Shown: piece by piece, positions 35,790 to 45,730 of the stretch
Numbering within the stretch: the first letter of the stretch is position 1
How the letters are laid out: every line of letters starts with the position of its first letter
From: Herpetosiphon llansteffanensis
GTDB lineage: Bacteria > Chloroflexota > Chloroflexia > Chloroflexales > Herpetosiphonaceae
Length of the DNA: 64,000 nucleotides
NCBI RefSeq assembly: GCF_003205875.1
Contig: NZ_PUBZ01000147.1
Location: forward strand, 96,549 to 160,548
Direction: 5' to 3'
Program-made: the position numbers and the translations under genes
The notes under the pieces: generated by a model
What the model was told of the DNA's origin: nothing
The model's input: only the letters and a program-made list of their open reading frames with translations
Database searches by the model: none

Positions 35790-37532
35790 CTAGGCTTGAG
35801 CGTGGGACATTTGGCTCAACTGTTGGTTAGGGCGTGGGGGATGTTCGGGCAGATGCAAGGTAAAGGTCGAGCCAAGGCCCAAACGGCTATCAAGCTCGAT
35901 CGTGCCACCCAAGGCTTTGGCTAGGCGCAAACCAACTGCTAAGCCCAACCCAGTACCTTCGTATTGGCGGGTTGCCGAGGAATCGGCCTGCACAAACGGT
36001 TCAAAAATGCGCTCGAATTGTTCATAGGCGATGCCAATCCCAGTATCGCGAATGGCGATTTCGAGCCAGCCACCAGTAGCATGTTGCAAGCGCTGCACCG
36101 AGATGCTGATCAAGCCAGCGTGGGTGAATTTAATCGCATTATCCAGCAGATGGTAGATGATCATGCGTAGTTTATGATCATCGGTCACCACCGAACCCCA
36201 GTTTGGGCTGCCCAACAATTGGATCGTGTTTTTGTTGTCTTGGGCTTTGGTTTGGAGTTGGTCGCTGACGCTGCCAATGGCCAGAGCCAAATCGATCGTT
36301 TCATGCTCCAAGCGCACAACTTCTGCATCAAGATCGGTAATCGTCAACACGCCATCGATGAGGCTGAGCAAGCGATCGCTAGCGCTGCGAATGCGCGTCA
36401 TATCCATTGCCAATTCGGGCATGCTGCGATCGATCAAATCTTCGTAGATCATTTCGCTATAGCCAACAATCGCGTTGAGCGGCGTGCGCAATTCGTGGCT
36501 GACGGTCGATAGAAAGGTGCTTTTGGCGCGGTTGGCGGCTTCGGCTTGATCTTTAGCGCTGAGCAATAAGTTTTCAAAATGGCGTTGTTCGGTAATATCG
36601 CGCACCGCTGCGACCCGCACCACGCGGTTGCTATAGGGCAGATTTGTGCCTAAAACTAAGGCGATGAAGGTGCTGCCATCTTTGCGCAAGGCCGTCACCT
36701 CGTAGGGATCGCCATCTTTATATTTGGTCATGGCTTTTTGCAACGATTGAGGCTCGACAAATTCACGCAGCGAGTGGCCGAGAATCTCATCGCGATGATA
36801 GCCAAACATCTCGCCAAAGCGCTCGTTGGCATCCATCACCACGCCTTCATCTTGCAGCACCACGCCTTCGGAGGTTGCTTCGGCCAAGGCGCGAAAACGC
36901 TCCTCGCTCATTTTGATTTGAATTAATGCTTCTTGCAGTTCATATTTATAGGTGCTTTCTTGCATGCGCAGGGCAATCAGGCCGCGAACAGTGCGCAGGC
37001 GAATCGCTAGAATTGTGGCAGCGGCAATCGTGGCGCTGACCAACATAAAAATAAAATGCATGGTTAATGGCGAGCTTGGCAATGAGCTAATTGCCGCGAT
37101 CCAAGCCAGCAAGGTTGCGCCAATGCCGACAATAAACCAGTTCCACGAGAGCAACAAACAGCCAGTGCCAATCAAAATAAAGGCAATATTGGTGCTTTGG
37201 TGAATCTCGCCGCTGAGCCAAATATGCAAAATGCTATTGAAGCCCGCAACAACAATAAACAGCGTTGCCAGCGGATGGGCGAATTCGGCGGATGGCCGCC
37301 AGTGTTGCAAGCGCCACCACCAAAAAGCAAAAAAGAGCACACTCACCAAGGCAACAATCACCATTGGCAGCTTAATCGGGGTTGGCAGCACCAAGGCATG
37401 GGCGATGCTAAATAACAAATATAAAAAACCCAAGCCTGTTACGGTTGGGCGGAGAGCAAACGCAACCTCAACATTGAGGGCTGATTGAAGCTTGGTTGAA
37501 GCAGCTGATTCTGCTACTGGTTGGTCGCTCAT
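35790..37532 (-). CDS. Membrane PAS-domain sensor histidine kinase
   Basis: 580 residues. An N-terminal region of about six transmembrane segments (30-190) is followed by a PAS domain near 215-325 (RFRALAEATSEGVVLQDEGVVMDANERFGEMFGY ... VAAVRDITEQ). HisKA carries STVSHELRTPLNAIVGYSEM and the HATPase has DNAIKFTHAG, RDTGIGIA, IFEPFVQAD and GTGLGLAVG. It is probably a redox- or ligand-sensing kinase; no receiver domain or adjacent regulator is present, so it is an orphan kinase. Confidence 0.93.
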   Translation of the reverse strand: MSDQPVAESAASTKLQSALNVEVAFALRPTVTGLGFLYLLFSIAHALVLPTPIKLPMVIVALVSVLFFAFWWWRLQHWRPSAEFAHPLATLFIVVAGFNSILHIWLSGEIHQSTNIAFILIGTGCLLLSWNWFIVGIGATLLAWIAAISSLPSSPLTMHFIFMLVSATIAAATILAIRLRTVRGLIALRMQESTYKYELQEALIQIKMSEERFRALAEATSEGVVLQDEGVVMDANERFGEMFGYHRDEILGHSLREFVEPQSLQKAMTKYKDGDPYEVTALRKDGSTFIALVLGTNLPYSNRVVRVAAVRDITEQRHFENLLLSAKDQAEAANRAKSTFLSTVSHELRTPLNAIVGYSEMIYEDLIDRSMPELAMDMTRIRSASDRLLSLIDGVLTITDLDAEVVRLEHETIDLALAIGSVSDQLQTKAQDNKNTIQLLGSPNWGSVVTDDHKLRMIIYHLLDNAIKFTHAGLISISVQRLQHATGGWLEIAIRDTGIGIAYEQFERIFEPFVQADSSATRQYEGTGLGLAVGLRLAKALGGTIELDSRLGLGSTFTLHLPEHPPRPNQQLSQMSHAQA

Positions 37533-37687
37533 AGTGTTCTCAAATAGCTGAATTGATCGTTTAATCTAACTTGCCCATTAACAAGCAGCCTAAAGCGCCA
37601 ACCTTACGAGCATGCTTACGCTTGCGCTATTCTTTATTAAATTTTTACTTCTTAGCATTACTAGGCTGGTGTTTAAAGCGCCTAAAC

Positions 37688-37721
37688 AAACACCAGCGAT
37701 CAACATTGATCGCTGGTGTTT
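37688..37721 (-). terminator. Terminator of gltB
   Basis: AAACACCAGCGATCA and its complement TGATCGCTGGTGTTT form a stem of about 15 bp with a tiny loop. On the minus strand it is 26 bases past the gltB stop and is followed by TTTAGG-type T-rich DNA. A second CTGGTGTTT arm at 37668-37676 could form an alternative hairpin. Confidence 0.75.
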
Positions 37722-37746
37722 GGTGTGTGTGAAGGAGTGACTAGCG

Positions 37747-40700
37747 TTAAGCGGCGACTTTTGCCAGTTCTGGTTGGTTATTTTGGGCTGCCGCAGCGTG
37801 AGCGGCCTTGGAAATAACGTGCCAGAAGGCTGATTGTTGATCTTCCCAGTTGGCGAGAATTTCGTTGGCCAAGACACTGCCCGTAAGTGCCGCGTGGCGT
37901 TCGATCAGTTCGCGCAAATGGTCGGCGACCAATGGCGATGCAACCCGTTCGGCAATCACCATTTCGTCGTTGAGGCGGCCAAGGAAGCGTTGGCTGGGGT
38001 CGTAGACAAAGGCTTGACCACCGCTCATGCCTGCACCAAAGTTGTTGCCAGTGCTACCGAGCACCACCACCGTGCCGCCCGTCATATATTCGCAGCCGTG
38101 CTCGCCAATGCCTTCGATAATGGCAACTGCGCCACTATTGCGCACCGCGAAGCGCTCGCCGGCGCGACCTGCTGCATACAAGCTGCCACTGGTTGCCCCA
38201 TACAACGCGGTGTTGCCAAGAATTGTGGCTTCGTGGGCCAAGAATTGGGCATTTGGTCGTGGTTTGATTACGACATCGCCGCCAGCCAAGCCTTTGCCAA
38301 CATAATCGTTCGCATCGCCAACGAGGTTGAGTTGCATGCCACGAGTGGCGAAGGCGGCAAAGCTTTGGCCTGCACTGCCAGTAAAGTTCATGGTCACGTG
38401 GCCAGTATTTTTGAGCAGCGCCAATTCGCCTGCCAAGGTGATGCCCGTTGAGCGATCTTCGTTGGTGATTTCGGCGTTGATAATCACTTCTTGACCAGCT
38501 TTGGCGCTTGGCAAGGCACTATCGACCAAAAATTGATTCAGCCGATCGATGCCGACCAACTGCGGCATACCGTTGTAGCGGCGTGGGCCTGCGTTGGCCA
38601 AGCCCAACAATGGGCTAAGATCAAGCGCATCGTGGTCGGGGTTATTGGTTTGGCGTTGGCGCAATAATTCGACGCGGCCAATAATTTCGTTCAGGCTGCG
38701 AGCGCCAAGTTGGGCCAGCAATTCGCGCACTTCTTGGGCGATAAACTGCATAAAGGCCATGACGTGCTCTGGTTTGCCGGGGAATTTAGCGCGTAAATCA
38801 GGGCGCTGGGTGGCAATCCCAACTGGACAAGTGTTGTTGTGGCAGGCGCGAGCCATCACACAACCTTCGGCAATCAGCGCTGAGGTGCCGAAGGAATATT
38901 CATCTGCACCAAGCAAGGCGGCCATAACCACGTCGCGACCAGTGCGCAAGCCACCATCGGCCCGTACTCGCACGCGATCGCGCAGTTGGTTGATCATCAG
39001 GGTTTGTTGGGTTTCGGCTAAGCCAATTTCCCACGGAATGCCAACGTTTTTGATTGATGACAACGGAGAAGCGCCAGTGCCACCCGAATTGCCACTAATC
39101 AACACCACATCAGCGCCGCCTTTGACCACGCCAGCCGCAATTGTGCCAACACCCATTTCTGAAACGAGCTTGACCGAAACCGCAGCAGTGGGGTTGATGC
39201 TGCGCATGTCGTAAATCAACTGGGCCAAATCCTCAATTGAATAGATGTCGTGGTGTGGTGGCGGCGAAATCAAGGTTACGCCGGGCGTGGTGTGGCGGGT
39301 GCGCGCAATGTCTTCGGTGACTTTGTTGCCTGGAATTTGGCCACCCTCGCCTGGCTTGGAGCCTTGGGCCATTTTGATTTGCAGTTCACGGGCGTGCATC
39401 AAGTAGCTTGGGGTGACCCCGAAGCGGCCTGAGGCAATTTGCTTGATAGCGCTGACCTTTTCGGTGCCAAAGCGCGCTGGATCTTCGCCGCCTTCGCCGC
39501 TATTGCTCATGCCGCCAAGGCGATTCATAGCGACTGCCAAGGTTTCGTGGGCTTCGGCGCTCAACGAACCATAGGAGATTGCGGCGGTCGAGAAGCGCTT
39601 GACAATCGTTTCGATTGATTCGACTTGATCAATTGCAATTGGCTCCGTTGCCACAAAATCGAGCAAATCGCGGGGATCTGAGGGTTGGCGTTGGTTGAGC
39701 AAATCGCTATATTCGCGATAGGTTGCATAGCCAGCTTCGAAATCTGCACCATTATCGACGGCGGCGCGCACGGCTTTTTGCAGGGCATGGACAACCGCTG
39801 GCTGGAAGGCATGATATTCGCCATCCTTGCGGAATTTGTACAAGCCTGGGTGGCTGAGCGCTGGTTTTTCCAAGCCAAACGCTTGGGCATGGCGTTTGTA
39901 GCTTTCGCGGCCTAAGCGCTGCCAATCTGCTCCGCCAAACCGTGAAGGCGTGCCAGTCAGACAGCGGGCAATGACTGCATCGCTGAGGCCAATCGCCTCG
40001 AAAATTTGCGCTCCGCAGTAGCTATCGACGGTCGAAATACCCATTTTCGACATCACTTTGAGCAAGCCTTTTTCCAACGAATGCACGTAGTTGTCTTCTG
40101 CTTGATCGGCGGTGATTGGCGTGCGTGAGCGTTCTTTGGCAATTTCGCGAATCGTGGCGATGGCAACGTAGGGGTTGACGGCTTCAGCGCCGTAGCCAAC
40201 CAAGACTGCAACATGATGCACTTCGTGAGCCTCGCCAGTTTCGACAATCAACGAACAGGTTGAGCGCCGCCCAGTCCGAATCAGATGATGGTGAACTGCG
40301 CCGAGCGCCAAGACCGTTGGAATTGCGATTCGTTGTGGGGCAACTTCACGGTCGCTCAACACAAGGATTGTTGCACCACTATCCAAGGCGCGGTCGGCGC
40401 TGCTACACAAATCATCGAGCGCATGTTCGATCCATTGAGCATCGTCGGTGACGGGGAAGGTGGTATCTAAGGTTGCAGTGCCAAAGCTGCGATCGGGGCA
40501 AGCGCGCAACGCTGCCAGCTCGATATTGCGCAAAATTGGGCTAGCCAAGGCAATTTGGTGAGCTTGGTCGGGCCGTTCGATCAAAATATTGTGGCGTGGC
40601 CCTAAGCGAATCGACAACGACATGACCAATTGTTCGCGTAGTGGGTCGATTGGCGGGTTGGTTACTTCGGCAAAGCGTTGTTTAAGGTAGCCATAGACTG

Positions 40701-42204
40701 GGCGAGCAAGGTTCGAGAAGACTGCCATTGGAGTATCGTCGCCCATCGAGCCAATTGGTTCAGCGCCTTCGCGACCCATTGGCTTGAGCACCATTGCCAA
40801 GTTTTCGTCGGTATAGCCAAAGGCTGCTTGCAAACGCAATAAATCGTCGGCGTTGAGTTCAACATCGGCTTCGTTGTAGGCGGCAACCAGCTCGGCCAAA
40901 TCGACGCTCTTGTTTTGCAGCCATTGGCCGTAGGGCTGGCGGGCAGCAAACATCGCTTTAATCGCCGTGTTATCCAGCAATTGGCCTTTAATCAGATCAA
41001 CGGCGATCATTTGGCCTGGGCCAAGCCGACCCTTGCGAATAATCCGATCTTCATCGACTGGCGTTGCGCCAACTTCGCTGCCCACGACCACTAAACCATC
41101 ATCGGTGACGATATAGCGGGCTGGGCGCAAGCCGTTGCGATCTAAGGCCGAGCCAACAATTTTGCCATCGCAGAAGGTCATGGCGGCGGGGCCGTCCCAT
41201 GCTTCCATCAAATTGGCGTGCCATTGGTAAAAATCGCGCACATCTTGCGGGAGATCATCGATATGTTCCCACGCTTCAGGCATCATCATCAACAACGAAT
41301 GGCGCACATCGCGGCCAGCGCGCACCAACAGCTCTAGCACATTATCGAACTGAGCTGAATCGCTGCCACGTTCGTCGACAATTGGCGCAAGTTCGCGCAC
41401 ATTGCCAAGCAACGGGCTGGAAAGATGGGCTTCGCGTGCTCGCATCCAGTTCACATTGCCAGCCAAGGTGTTGATTTCGCCGTTGTGGCTGACGACGCGA
41501 AAGGGTTGGGCGCGGCTCCAGGTTGGCATGGTGTTGGTTGAATAGCGTTGGTGGTAGACCGCAGCGCTGGCGCTATAGTCGGCATCGGCCAAATCGGGGT
41601 AGAACAAGGCCAAGCGACTTGGCAGCATCAAGCCTTTATAGACAATTGTGCGACAAGAAAGTGAAGGAATGTAGAGGTCGATGTTCTCGGCGAGGGCGGT
41701 GCGTTCGGCGCGGCGGCGGGCGCGGTAGAGTTCACGTTCAAAGCTATCGTCGTCCATCGTGGCTGGACGATCGACCCAAACTTGCTCAATCTGGGGACAA
41801 ATATCGCGGGCAATCGGGCCAAGTTGCTCACGATCAAGCGGTACTTCACGCCAACCAAGCGGTCGTAAGCCTCGCCAGACAAGCGCATCGTCGATTAGTT
41901 CGCGGGCGCGTTCGGTATTGGTGGTTGGTAGAAAGATCATGCCAACCGCAATCCGCTGCGGGTTAGCCAAAATCCGGCGAGCAGCTAATTCACGAGCCAT
42001 AAATGCGCGTGGAATGCTCGTTAAGAGGCCAGCGCCATCACCTGTCAGACCGTCGGCGGCAATCCCACCGCGATGGGTCAGACTGCCAAGCGCCGCGAGG
42101 GCTAAGCTCACTGTTGCATGAGTTGGTTTTCCATCAATTCGAGCGACAAAGCCAATGCCACATGCATCATGTTCAAAGCGTGGGTCATACAACAGGCGGT
42201 TCAT
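37747..42204 (-). CDS. gltB: Glutamate synthase large subunit
   Basis: 1485 residues, the full GOGAT large-subunit length. It starts MNRLLYDPRFEHDACGIGFVARI, where Cys15 is the presumed N-terminal nucleophile after propeptide removal. The class II amidotransferase domain occupies about 15-400, followed by a central domain. The FMN barrel holds GEGGEDPARFG and GGTGASPLSSIKNVGIPWEIGL, and the 3Fe-4S cluster lies in CHNNTCPVGIATQ. The C-terminal GXGXG beta-helix ends near 1440. It makes two glutamates from glutamine and 2-oxoglutarate. No gltD is adjacent, so the electron donor (ferredoxin or a distant small subunit) cannot be stated. Confidence 0.96.
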   Translation of the reverse strand: MNRLLYDPRFEHDACGIGFVARIDGKPTHATVSLALAALGSLTHRGGIAADGLTGDGAGLLTSIPRAFMARELAARRILANPQRIAVGMIFLPTTNTERARELIDDALVWRGLRPLGWREVPLDREQLGPIARDICPQIEQVWVDRPATMDDDSFERELYRARRRAERTALAENIDLYIPSLSCRTIVYKGLMLPSRLALFYPDLADADYSASAAVYHQRYSTNTMPTWSRAQPFRVVSHNGEINTLAGNVNWMRAREAHLSSPLLGNVRELAPIVDERGSDSAQFDNVLELLVRAGRDVRHSLLMMMPEAWEHIDDLPQDVRDFYQWHANLMEAWDGPAAMTFCDGKIVGSALDRNGLRPARYIVTDDGLVVVGSEVGATPVDEDRIIRKGRLGPGQMIAVDLIKGQLLDNTAIKAMFAARQPYGQWLQNKSVDLAELVAAYNEADVELNADDLLRLQAAFGYTDENLAMVLKPMGREGAEPIGSMGDDTPMAVFSNLARPVYGYLKQRFAEVTNPPIDPLREQLVMSLSIRLGPRHNILIERPDQAHQIALASPILRNIELAALRACPDRSFGTATLDTTFPVTDDAQWIEHALDDLCSSADRALDSGATILVLSDREVAPQRIAIPTVLALGAVHHHLIRTGRRSTCSLIVETGEAHEVHHVAVLVGYGAEAVNPYVAIATIREIAKERSRTPITADQAEDNYVHSLEKGLLKVMSKMGISTVDSYCGAQIFEAIGLSDAVIARCLTGTPSRFGGADWQRLGRESYKRHAQAFGLEKPALSHPGLYKFRKDGEYHAFQPAVVHALQKAVRAAVDNGADFEAGYATYREYSDLLNQRQPSDPRDLLDFVATEPIAIDQVESIETIVKRFSTAAISYGSLSAEAHETLAVAMNRLGGMSNSGEGGEDPARFGTEKVSAIKQIASGRFGVTPSYLMHARELQIKMAQGSKPGEGGQIPGNKVTEDIARTRHTTPGVTLISPPPHHDIYSIEDLAQLIYDMRSINPTAAVSVKLVSEMGVGTIAAGVVKGGADVVLISGNSGGTGASPLSSIKNVGIPWEIGLAETQQTLMINQLRDRVRVRADGGLRTGRDVVMAALLGADEYSFGTSALIAEGCVMARACHNNTCPVGIATQRPDLRAKFPGKPEHVMAFMQFIAQEVRELLAQLGARSLNEIIGRVELLRQRQTNNPDHDALDLSPLLGLANAGPRRYNGMPQLVGIDRLNQFLVDSALPSAKAGQEVIINAEITNEDRSTGITLAGELALLKNTGHVTMNFTGSAGQSFAAFATRGMQLNLVGDANDYVGKGLAGGDVVIKPRPNAQFLAHEATILGNTALYGATSGSLYAAGRAGERFAVRNSGAVAIIEGIGEHGCEYMTGGTVVVLGSTGNNFGAGMSGGQAFVYDPSQRFLGRLNDEMVIAERVASPLVADHLRELIERHAALTGSVLANEILANWEDQQSAFWHVISKAAHAAAAQNNQPELAKVAA

Positions 42205-42474
42205 GCGAGGTCTCCTTTCGCGCAGGGAGTTGGCAAATACGCGACGGCGTTAGCAACGCTGCCCTATACCATGGCGCATTTTCAGGTAGCACAAAGAAAC
42301 GTTGGGTAAACCACCAGCGTCATCGCTGCGGGAGAGCCTTCATTGGTGCATTCTGCGTCGTTGCAGGAGGGGAAACCTAGTTCGTCAGGTTGACGAGTTG
42401 AGTTTTTTGGTTGGGCAAAAAGTTGGCGAACAATTGGATTTAGACCAGAGGTGTGTTAAATCAGAGTTAAAGCC
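42205..42474 (-). other. Long 5' untranslated leader of gltB
   Basis: About 260 bases lie between the predicted promoter (42475-42503) and the ATG. The region contains a CAGCG-ATGA-CGCTG hairpin and CACCA/TGGTG pairing near 42305-42345, and AAAGGAG just before the ATG. No known riboswitch consensus (glutamine, glycine, cobalamin, fluoride, tetrahydrofolate) was recognised. It may be regulatory RNA or simply untranslated DNA. Confidence 0.4.
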
Positions 42475-42503
42475 ATTCTATGTTAATTTGTGCAATGTGT
42501 CAA
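42475..42503 (-). promoter_or_regulatory. Promoter of gltB
   Basis: TTGACA (42498-42503), 17 bases, TAGAAT (42475-42480) on the minus strand. Eleven of twelve hexamer bases match the consensus. It is back-to-back with the rel promoter 55 bases away. Confidence 0.7.
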
Positions 42504-42557
42504 TTGGCTTTTGGGTAAACTGCATAACACACTGCGTCATTGTGGTATGCAATTTGC

Positions 42558-42586
42558 TTGACATGTGTATAGGGGCGTGTTAATCT
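42558..42586 (+). promoter_or_regulatory. Promoter of rel
   Basis: TTGACA (42558-42563), 17 bases, TAATCT (42581-42586). The -35 is perfect and the -10 weak. The start would be about 60 bases before the rel ATG. Confidence 0.55.
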
Positions 42587-42653
42587 GTTCGCTACAATCA
42601 GCAGACATGGATCGCGACACAACAGCGCAATGCCGCTAGAAACGAGGGTCATT

Positions 42654-44909
42654 ATGGACCTCGCACCTCATATGCCTAGTTCTTATAATGATGATGCTAC
42701 TCATAGCGAGAGCACCAAACACATCACAGCCACTCCCGCTAGTTCGCCGCAAGTGCACGAAAGCGAAGCGCTCATCAGCCGCATGCGTACCTATTGGCCG
42801 CTTGATGAGTTTCAGCTGATCGAACGGGCCTGGGATGTAGCCAAAGAAGCTCACGCCCCGCAAGTGCGCAAATCGGGCGAGCCATATTTTTTGCATCCGG
42901 TGCAAGTGGCCCATATTTTGGTCGATATGAAGCTCGACCCCGAATCGGTTGCAGCAGCGCTTTTGCACGATGTGGTTGAAGATACGCCAATTACGCTCGA
43001 TCAAATTCGCACCGATTTTGGCCGCGAAGTCGCGCATATCGTCGATGGCGTAACCAAATTGAGCAAGCTCGAAGCCAAAAGCATCGAAGAAGCCCAAGCC
43101 ATCACCTATCGCAAGATGTTTATTGCGATGGCCGATGATCCGCGCGTGGTGCTCATCAAGCTGGCCGACCGCTTGCACAATATGCGTACGCTTGGCGCAA
43201 TGCGCCCAGACAAGCAGCAACGCATCGCCCGCGAAACCCTTGAAGTCTATGCGCCACTCGCTCATCGACTGGGGATTTGGCAGTTCAAGTGGGAGCTAGA
43301 AGACCTTTCGTTTCGCTATATGAACCCAGAAAAGTATAGCGAAATTGGTCGCCAACTCAACTTGCGCCGCGAAACCCGCGAACGGATCGTCCAACGGGTC
43401 ATCGCCCGCCTCAAACAAATTCTTGATCGCGATAACATTAAAGCTGAAGTAACTGGCCGCCCCAAACATATCTATTCGATTGCGCGCAAAATGGAGCGCA
43501 AGGGTGTTAGCCTTGATCAAATTTACGATCAATTGGCTGTGCGGGTCATGGTCACAACCGTCGATGAATGCTACCGTGTGTTGGGCCTTGTCCACTCGAC
43601 TTGGATTCCAATTATGAGCGAATTCGACGATTATATTGCTGTTCCCAAAGAGAGCATGTATCGTTCGCTGCATACAACTGTGGTGATTCCAGGTGAGCAG
43701 CCGTGTGAAGTGCAAATTCGCACTTACGAAATGCACGAAGTCTCAGAATATGGGATTGCAGCACACTGGCGCTATAAAGAAGGCTTTGGCAACCGCAACG
43801 ATCAATCATTTGAAACCAAATTGGCTTGGTTGCGTTCAGCAATCAACGGCCAGCGCGACCTTGATCCGACCGAGTTTTTCGAGTCGGTCAAAGAAGATGT
43901 GCTGCGCGATCAGGTGTTTGTGCTGACTCCCAAGGGCAAGATTATTGATTTGCCTAAAGGCTCAACCCCGATTGATTTTGCCTATCGGATTCACTCCGAG
44001 GTCGGCAATCGCTGTATTGGCGCACGAGTCAACAACAAGCCAGTGCCGCTGTATTATCAATTGCAACACGGCGAAATTATCGATGTTGTGACCAGCAAAG
44101 TGCCGCGCGGCCCTTCGCGCGATTGGCTCGAGTATGTTAAATCGAATGGTGCGCGTACCCATATCAAACGCTGGTTCCGTCGCCAAGAAAACGATGTAAA
44201 CATCACTGCTGGCCGCGAATTAATCGAAAAAGAACTCAAGCGCTTGGGCGTGCGCCCAACCATGGAAGATCTGATTCGTGCTAACGCCATGAAAAATAGC
44301 GAAGATTTTCTGGCGGCAATTGGCAATGGCGATCTCTCGCCACGCCAAGCAATTCAGCGCGTCATCAGCGATAAAGGCGCTGAGGAAGAGCCATTGGCGG
44401 CGATTCCCACGATTGCCCCACCATCTAAGCCGGTCAAACCTGGCACCATTACCGTGCGCGGTGAGGCCGATGTCTATACTCGAATCGCTCATTGCTGTAA
44501 TCCGGTTTATCCTGAGGCGGTCATTGGCTATACAACCCGTGGCCATGGCATTACCGTTCATCGCATGGATTGTTATAACGTTTTGCATGAACGCAACCGC
44601 GAACGTTTGATCGATGTTGAATGGGGTGGAGCGACTGAAAAACAATCGTATCCTGTACCAATTCGCATCGAAGCATGGGATCGGGTTGGCCTCTGGCGCG
44701 ACGTGACCAATGCGATTGCTGATGGCAACATCAACATTCAAGCAGTTCAGCAATTGGATAACAAACATCATGGGCGAGCAACCTTGCTGGCGACCATCCG
44801 CATCGAGAGCATCGATCAACTTAGTCGCATTTTGGATAAACTCAATCGGGTCAAGGATGTGATCGAAGCTCGCCGCGAAAATACCGTGGCTGGCACGATG
44901 ATTGGCTAA
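42654..44909 (+). CDS. rel: Bifunctional (p)ppGpp synthetase/hydrolase
   Basis: 751 residues. The HD hydrolase domain is intact (SGEPYFLHPVQVAHIL, AALLHDVVEDTP, KLADRLHNMRT). The synthetase domain has DYIAVPKESMYRSLHTTVV and VQIRTYEMHEVSEYGIAAHWRYKE. TGS (DQVFVLTPKGKIIDLPKGSTPIDFAYRIHS) and a C-terminal ACT domain follow. It makes and degrades the stringent-response alarmone and is probably the housekeeping Rel/SpoT-type enzyme. The ATG at 42654 with GAGGG upstream is preferred over 42630, which lacks a ribosome-binding site. The disordered first 35 residues are unusual but plausible. Confidence 0.95.
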   Translation: MDLAPHMPSSYNDDATHSESTKHITATPASSPQVHESEALISRMRTYWPLDEFQLIERAWDVAKEAHAPQVRKSGEPYFLHPVQVAHILVDMKLDPESVAAALLHDVVEDTPITLDQIRTDFGREVAHIVDGVTKLSKLEAKSIEEAQAITYRKMFIAMADDPRVVLIKLADRLHNMRTLGAMRPDKQQRIARETLEVYAPLAHRLGIWQFKWELEDLSFRYMNPEKYSEIGRQLNLRRETRERIVQRVIARLKQILDRDNIKAEVTGRPKHIYSIARKMERKGVSLDQIYDQLAVRVMVTTVDECYRVLGLVHSTWIPIMSEFDDYIAVPKESMYRSLHTTVVIPGEQPCEVQIRTYEMHEVSEYGIAAHWRYKEGFGNRNDQSFETKLAWLRSAINGQRDLDPTEFFESVKEDVLRDQVFVLTPKGKIIDLPKGSTPIDFAYRIHSEVGNRCIGARVNNKPVPLYYQLQHGEIIDVVTSKVPRGPSRDWLEYVKSNGARTHIKRWFRRQENDVNITAGRELIEKELKRLGVRPTMEDLIRANAMKNSEDFLAAIGNGDLSPRQAIQRVISDKGAEEEPLAAIPTIAPPSKPVKPGTITVRGEADVYTRIAHCCNPVYPEAVIGYTTRGHGITVHRMDCYNVLHERNRERLIDVEWGGATEKQSYPVPIRIEAWDRVGLWRDVTNAIADGNINIQAVQQLDNKHHGRATLLATIRIESIDQLSRILDKLNRVKDVIEARRENTVAGTMIG

Positions 44910-45259
44910 CCAAAGAACACAGAACATAGAGCAAAGAACATAGAGCATAATTTTTGCTTGGTTCTTTGCTCTATTTTAGTTTAAGCACTATCCTAGGGCT
45001 GATGGCTGTTTTGGCACGAGTTGATCAAGCAACGACCATGAGTTTTGGTCTCGTTCAGGTCAACCGGATCGGTTTCTGATCACGCTTACGACGAGGTGAC
45101 CGATGATCTCATAGCTCACGAACACGATCCACCCGCTCGATATGCTGCCACCTTGGTGCATGCCGATGGGCGATTGTGACCGCGCGAGCCGTTGCCTTCT
45201 TCTATTCTTGGGTGCTGACGGCCTTGATCTGGCCGTCTAGCCGCGCGCTATGAGGACAC
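44910..45259. other. Gap between rel and the DUF2568-like gene
   Basis: 350 bases. The first 60 contain GAACATAGAGCA heptamers followed by the inverted GGTTCTTTGCTCTAT, a possible weak rel terminator. From 45040 the DNA becomes more GC-rich and contains no intact ORF; short open segments on the minus strand may be decayed coding DNA, but nothing is certain. Confidence 0.5.
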
Positions 45260-45601
45260 ATGGGTATGGCACTCCTTCGATCAATCAATCTCGCCGTGGC
45301 CTTTCTGTTGGAACTGTGTATGCTGGCGGCACTCGGCTATTGGGGCTTCACTACGATCCAGGGCTGGCCCAGGATTGTGCTTGGTCTGGCTGCTCCGTTG
45401 CTGGCTGCGGTCGTGTGGGGGATATTCCTAGCGCCCAAAGCAGCCCGCCCGCTCGATCCCGTGCTGACGTTCTGGCTCAAGGGAGCCATGCTTAGCCTAG
45501 GCGCGGTGGCATTAGTGATGGCCAACCGACCTAGGCTAGCAGTCGGTTTTGCCATAGCCGTGGCGATTAACATGCTGCTGCTGTGGCTCTGGCGTGAGTG
45601 A
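45260..45601 (+). CDS. DUF2568 (YrdB-like) small membrane protein
   Basis: 113 residues, with four hydrophobic segments. INLAVAFLLELCMLAALGYWGF, WGIFLAPKAARPLDP and the later MLLLWLWRE match the DUF2568/YrdB pattern (N-x-x-x-x-F-x-L-E-l...WG-x-f-aPka). Function of the family is unknown. ATGs at 45260 and 45266 are both possible; GAGG lies upstream. Codon use (CTC, CTG, GTG, GCC) is more GC-rich than in neighbours, suggesting horizontal acquisition. Its neighbours are unrelated. Confidence 0.7.
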   Translation: MGMALLRSINLAVAFLLELCMLAALGYWGFTTIQGWPRIVLGLAAPLLAAVVWGIFLAPKAARPLDPVLTFWLKGAMLSLGAVALVMANRPRLAVGFAIAVAINMLLLWLWRE

Positions 45602-45730
45602 TGGCGCAATCGCTCGCCAGGATGGGCGATGACTGCATGCTTTTGATGTTGGTGCAGCCTACCCAGAATTGAAGGAGCGCGGATTGGCTCACGGGGCGGA
45701 TAGCTCAAATGCTCCGCCCTGTCATCGTCA

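Noticed and set aside
42205..42474. Known riboswitch (glutamine, glycine, cobalamin, fluoride, THF) in the gltB leader
   Set aside because: None of the conserved cores was found by eye on the minus strand; it is therefore only described as a structured leader.
45040..45240. ABC transporter ATPase remnant on the minus strand (AVTIAHR...IERVDRVREL)
   Set aside because: The resemblance covers about 20 residues, with several stops and no Walker or signature motif, so it could be chance.
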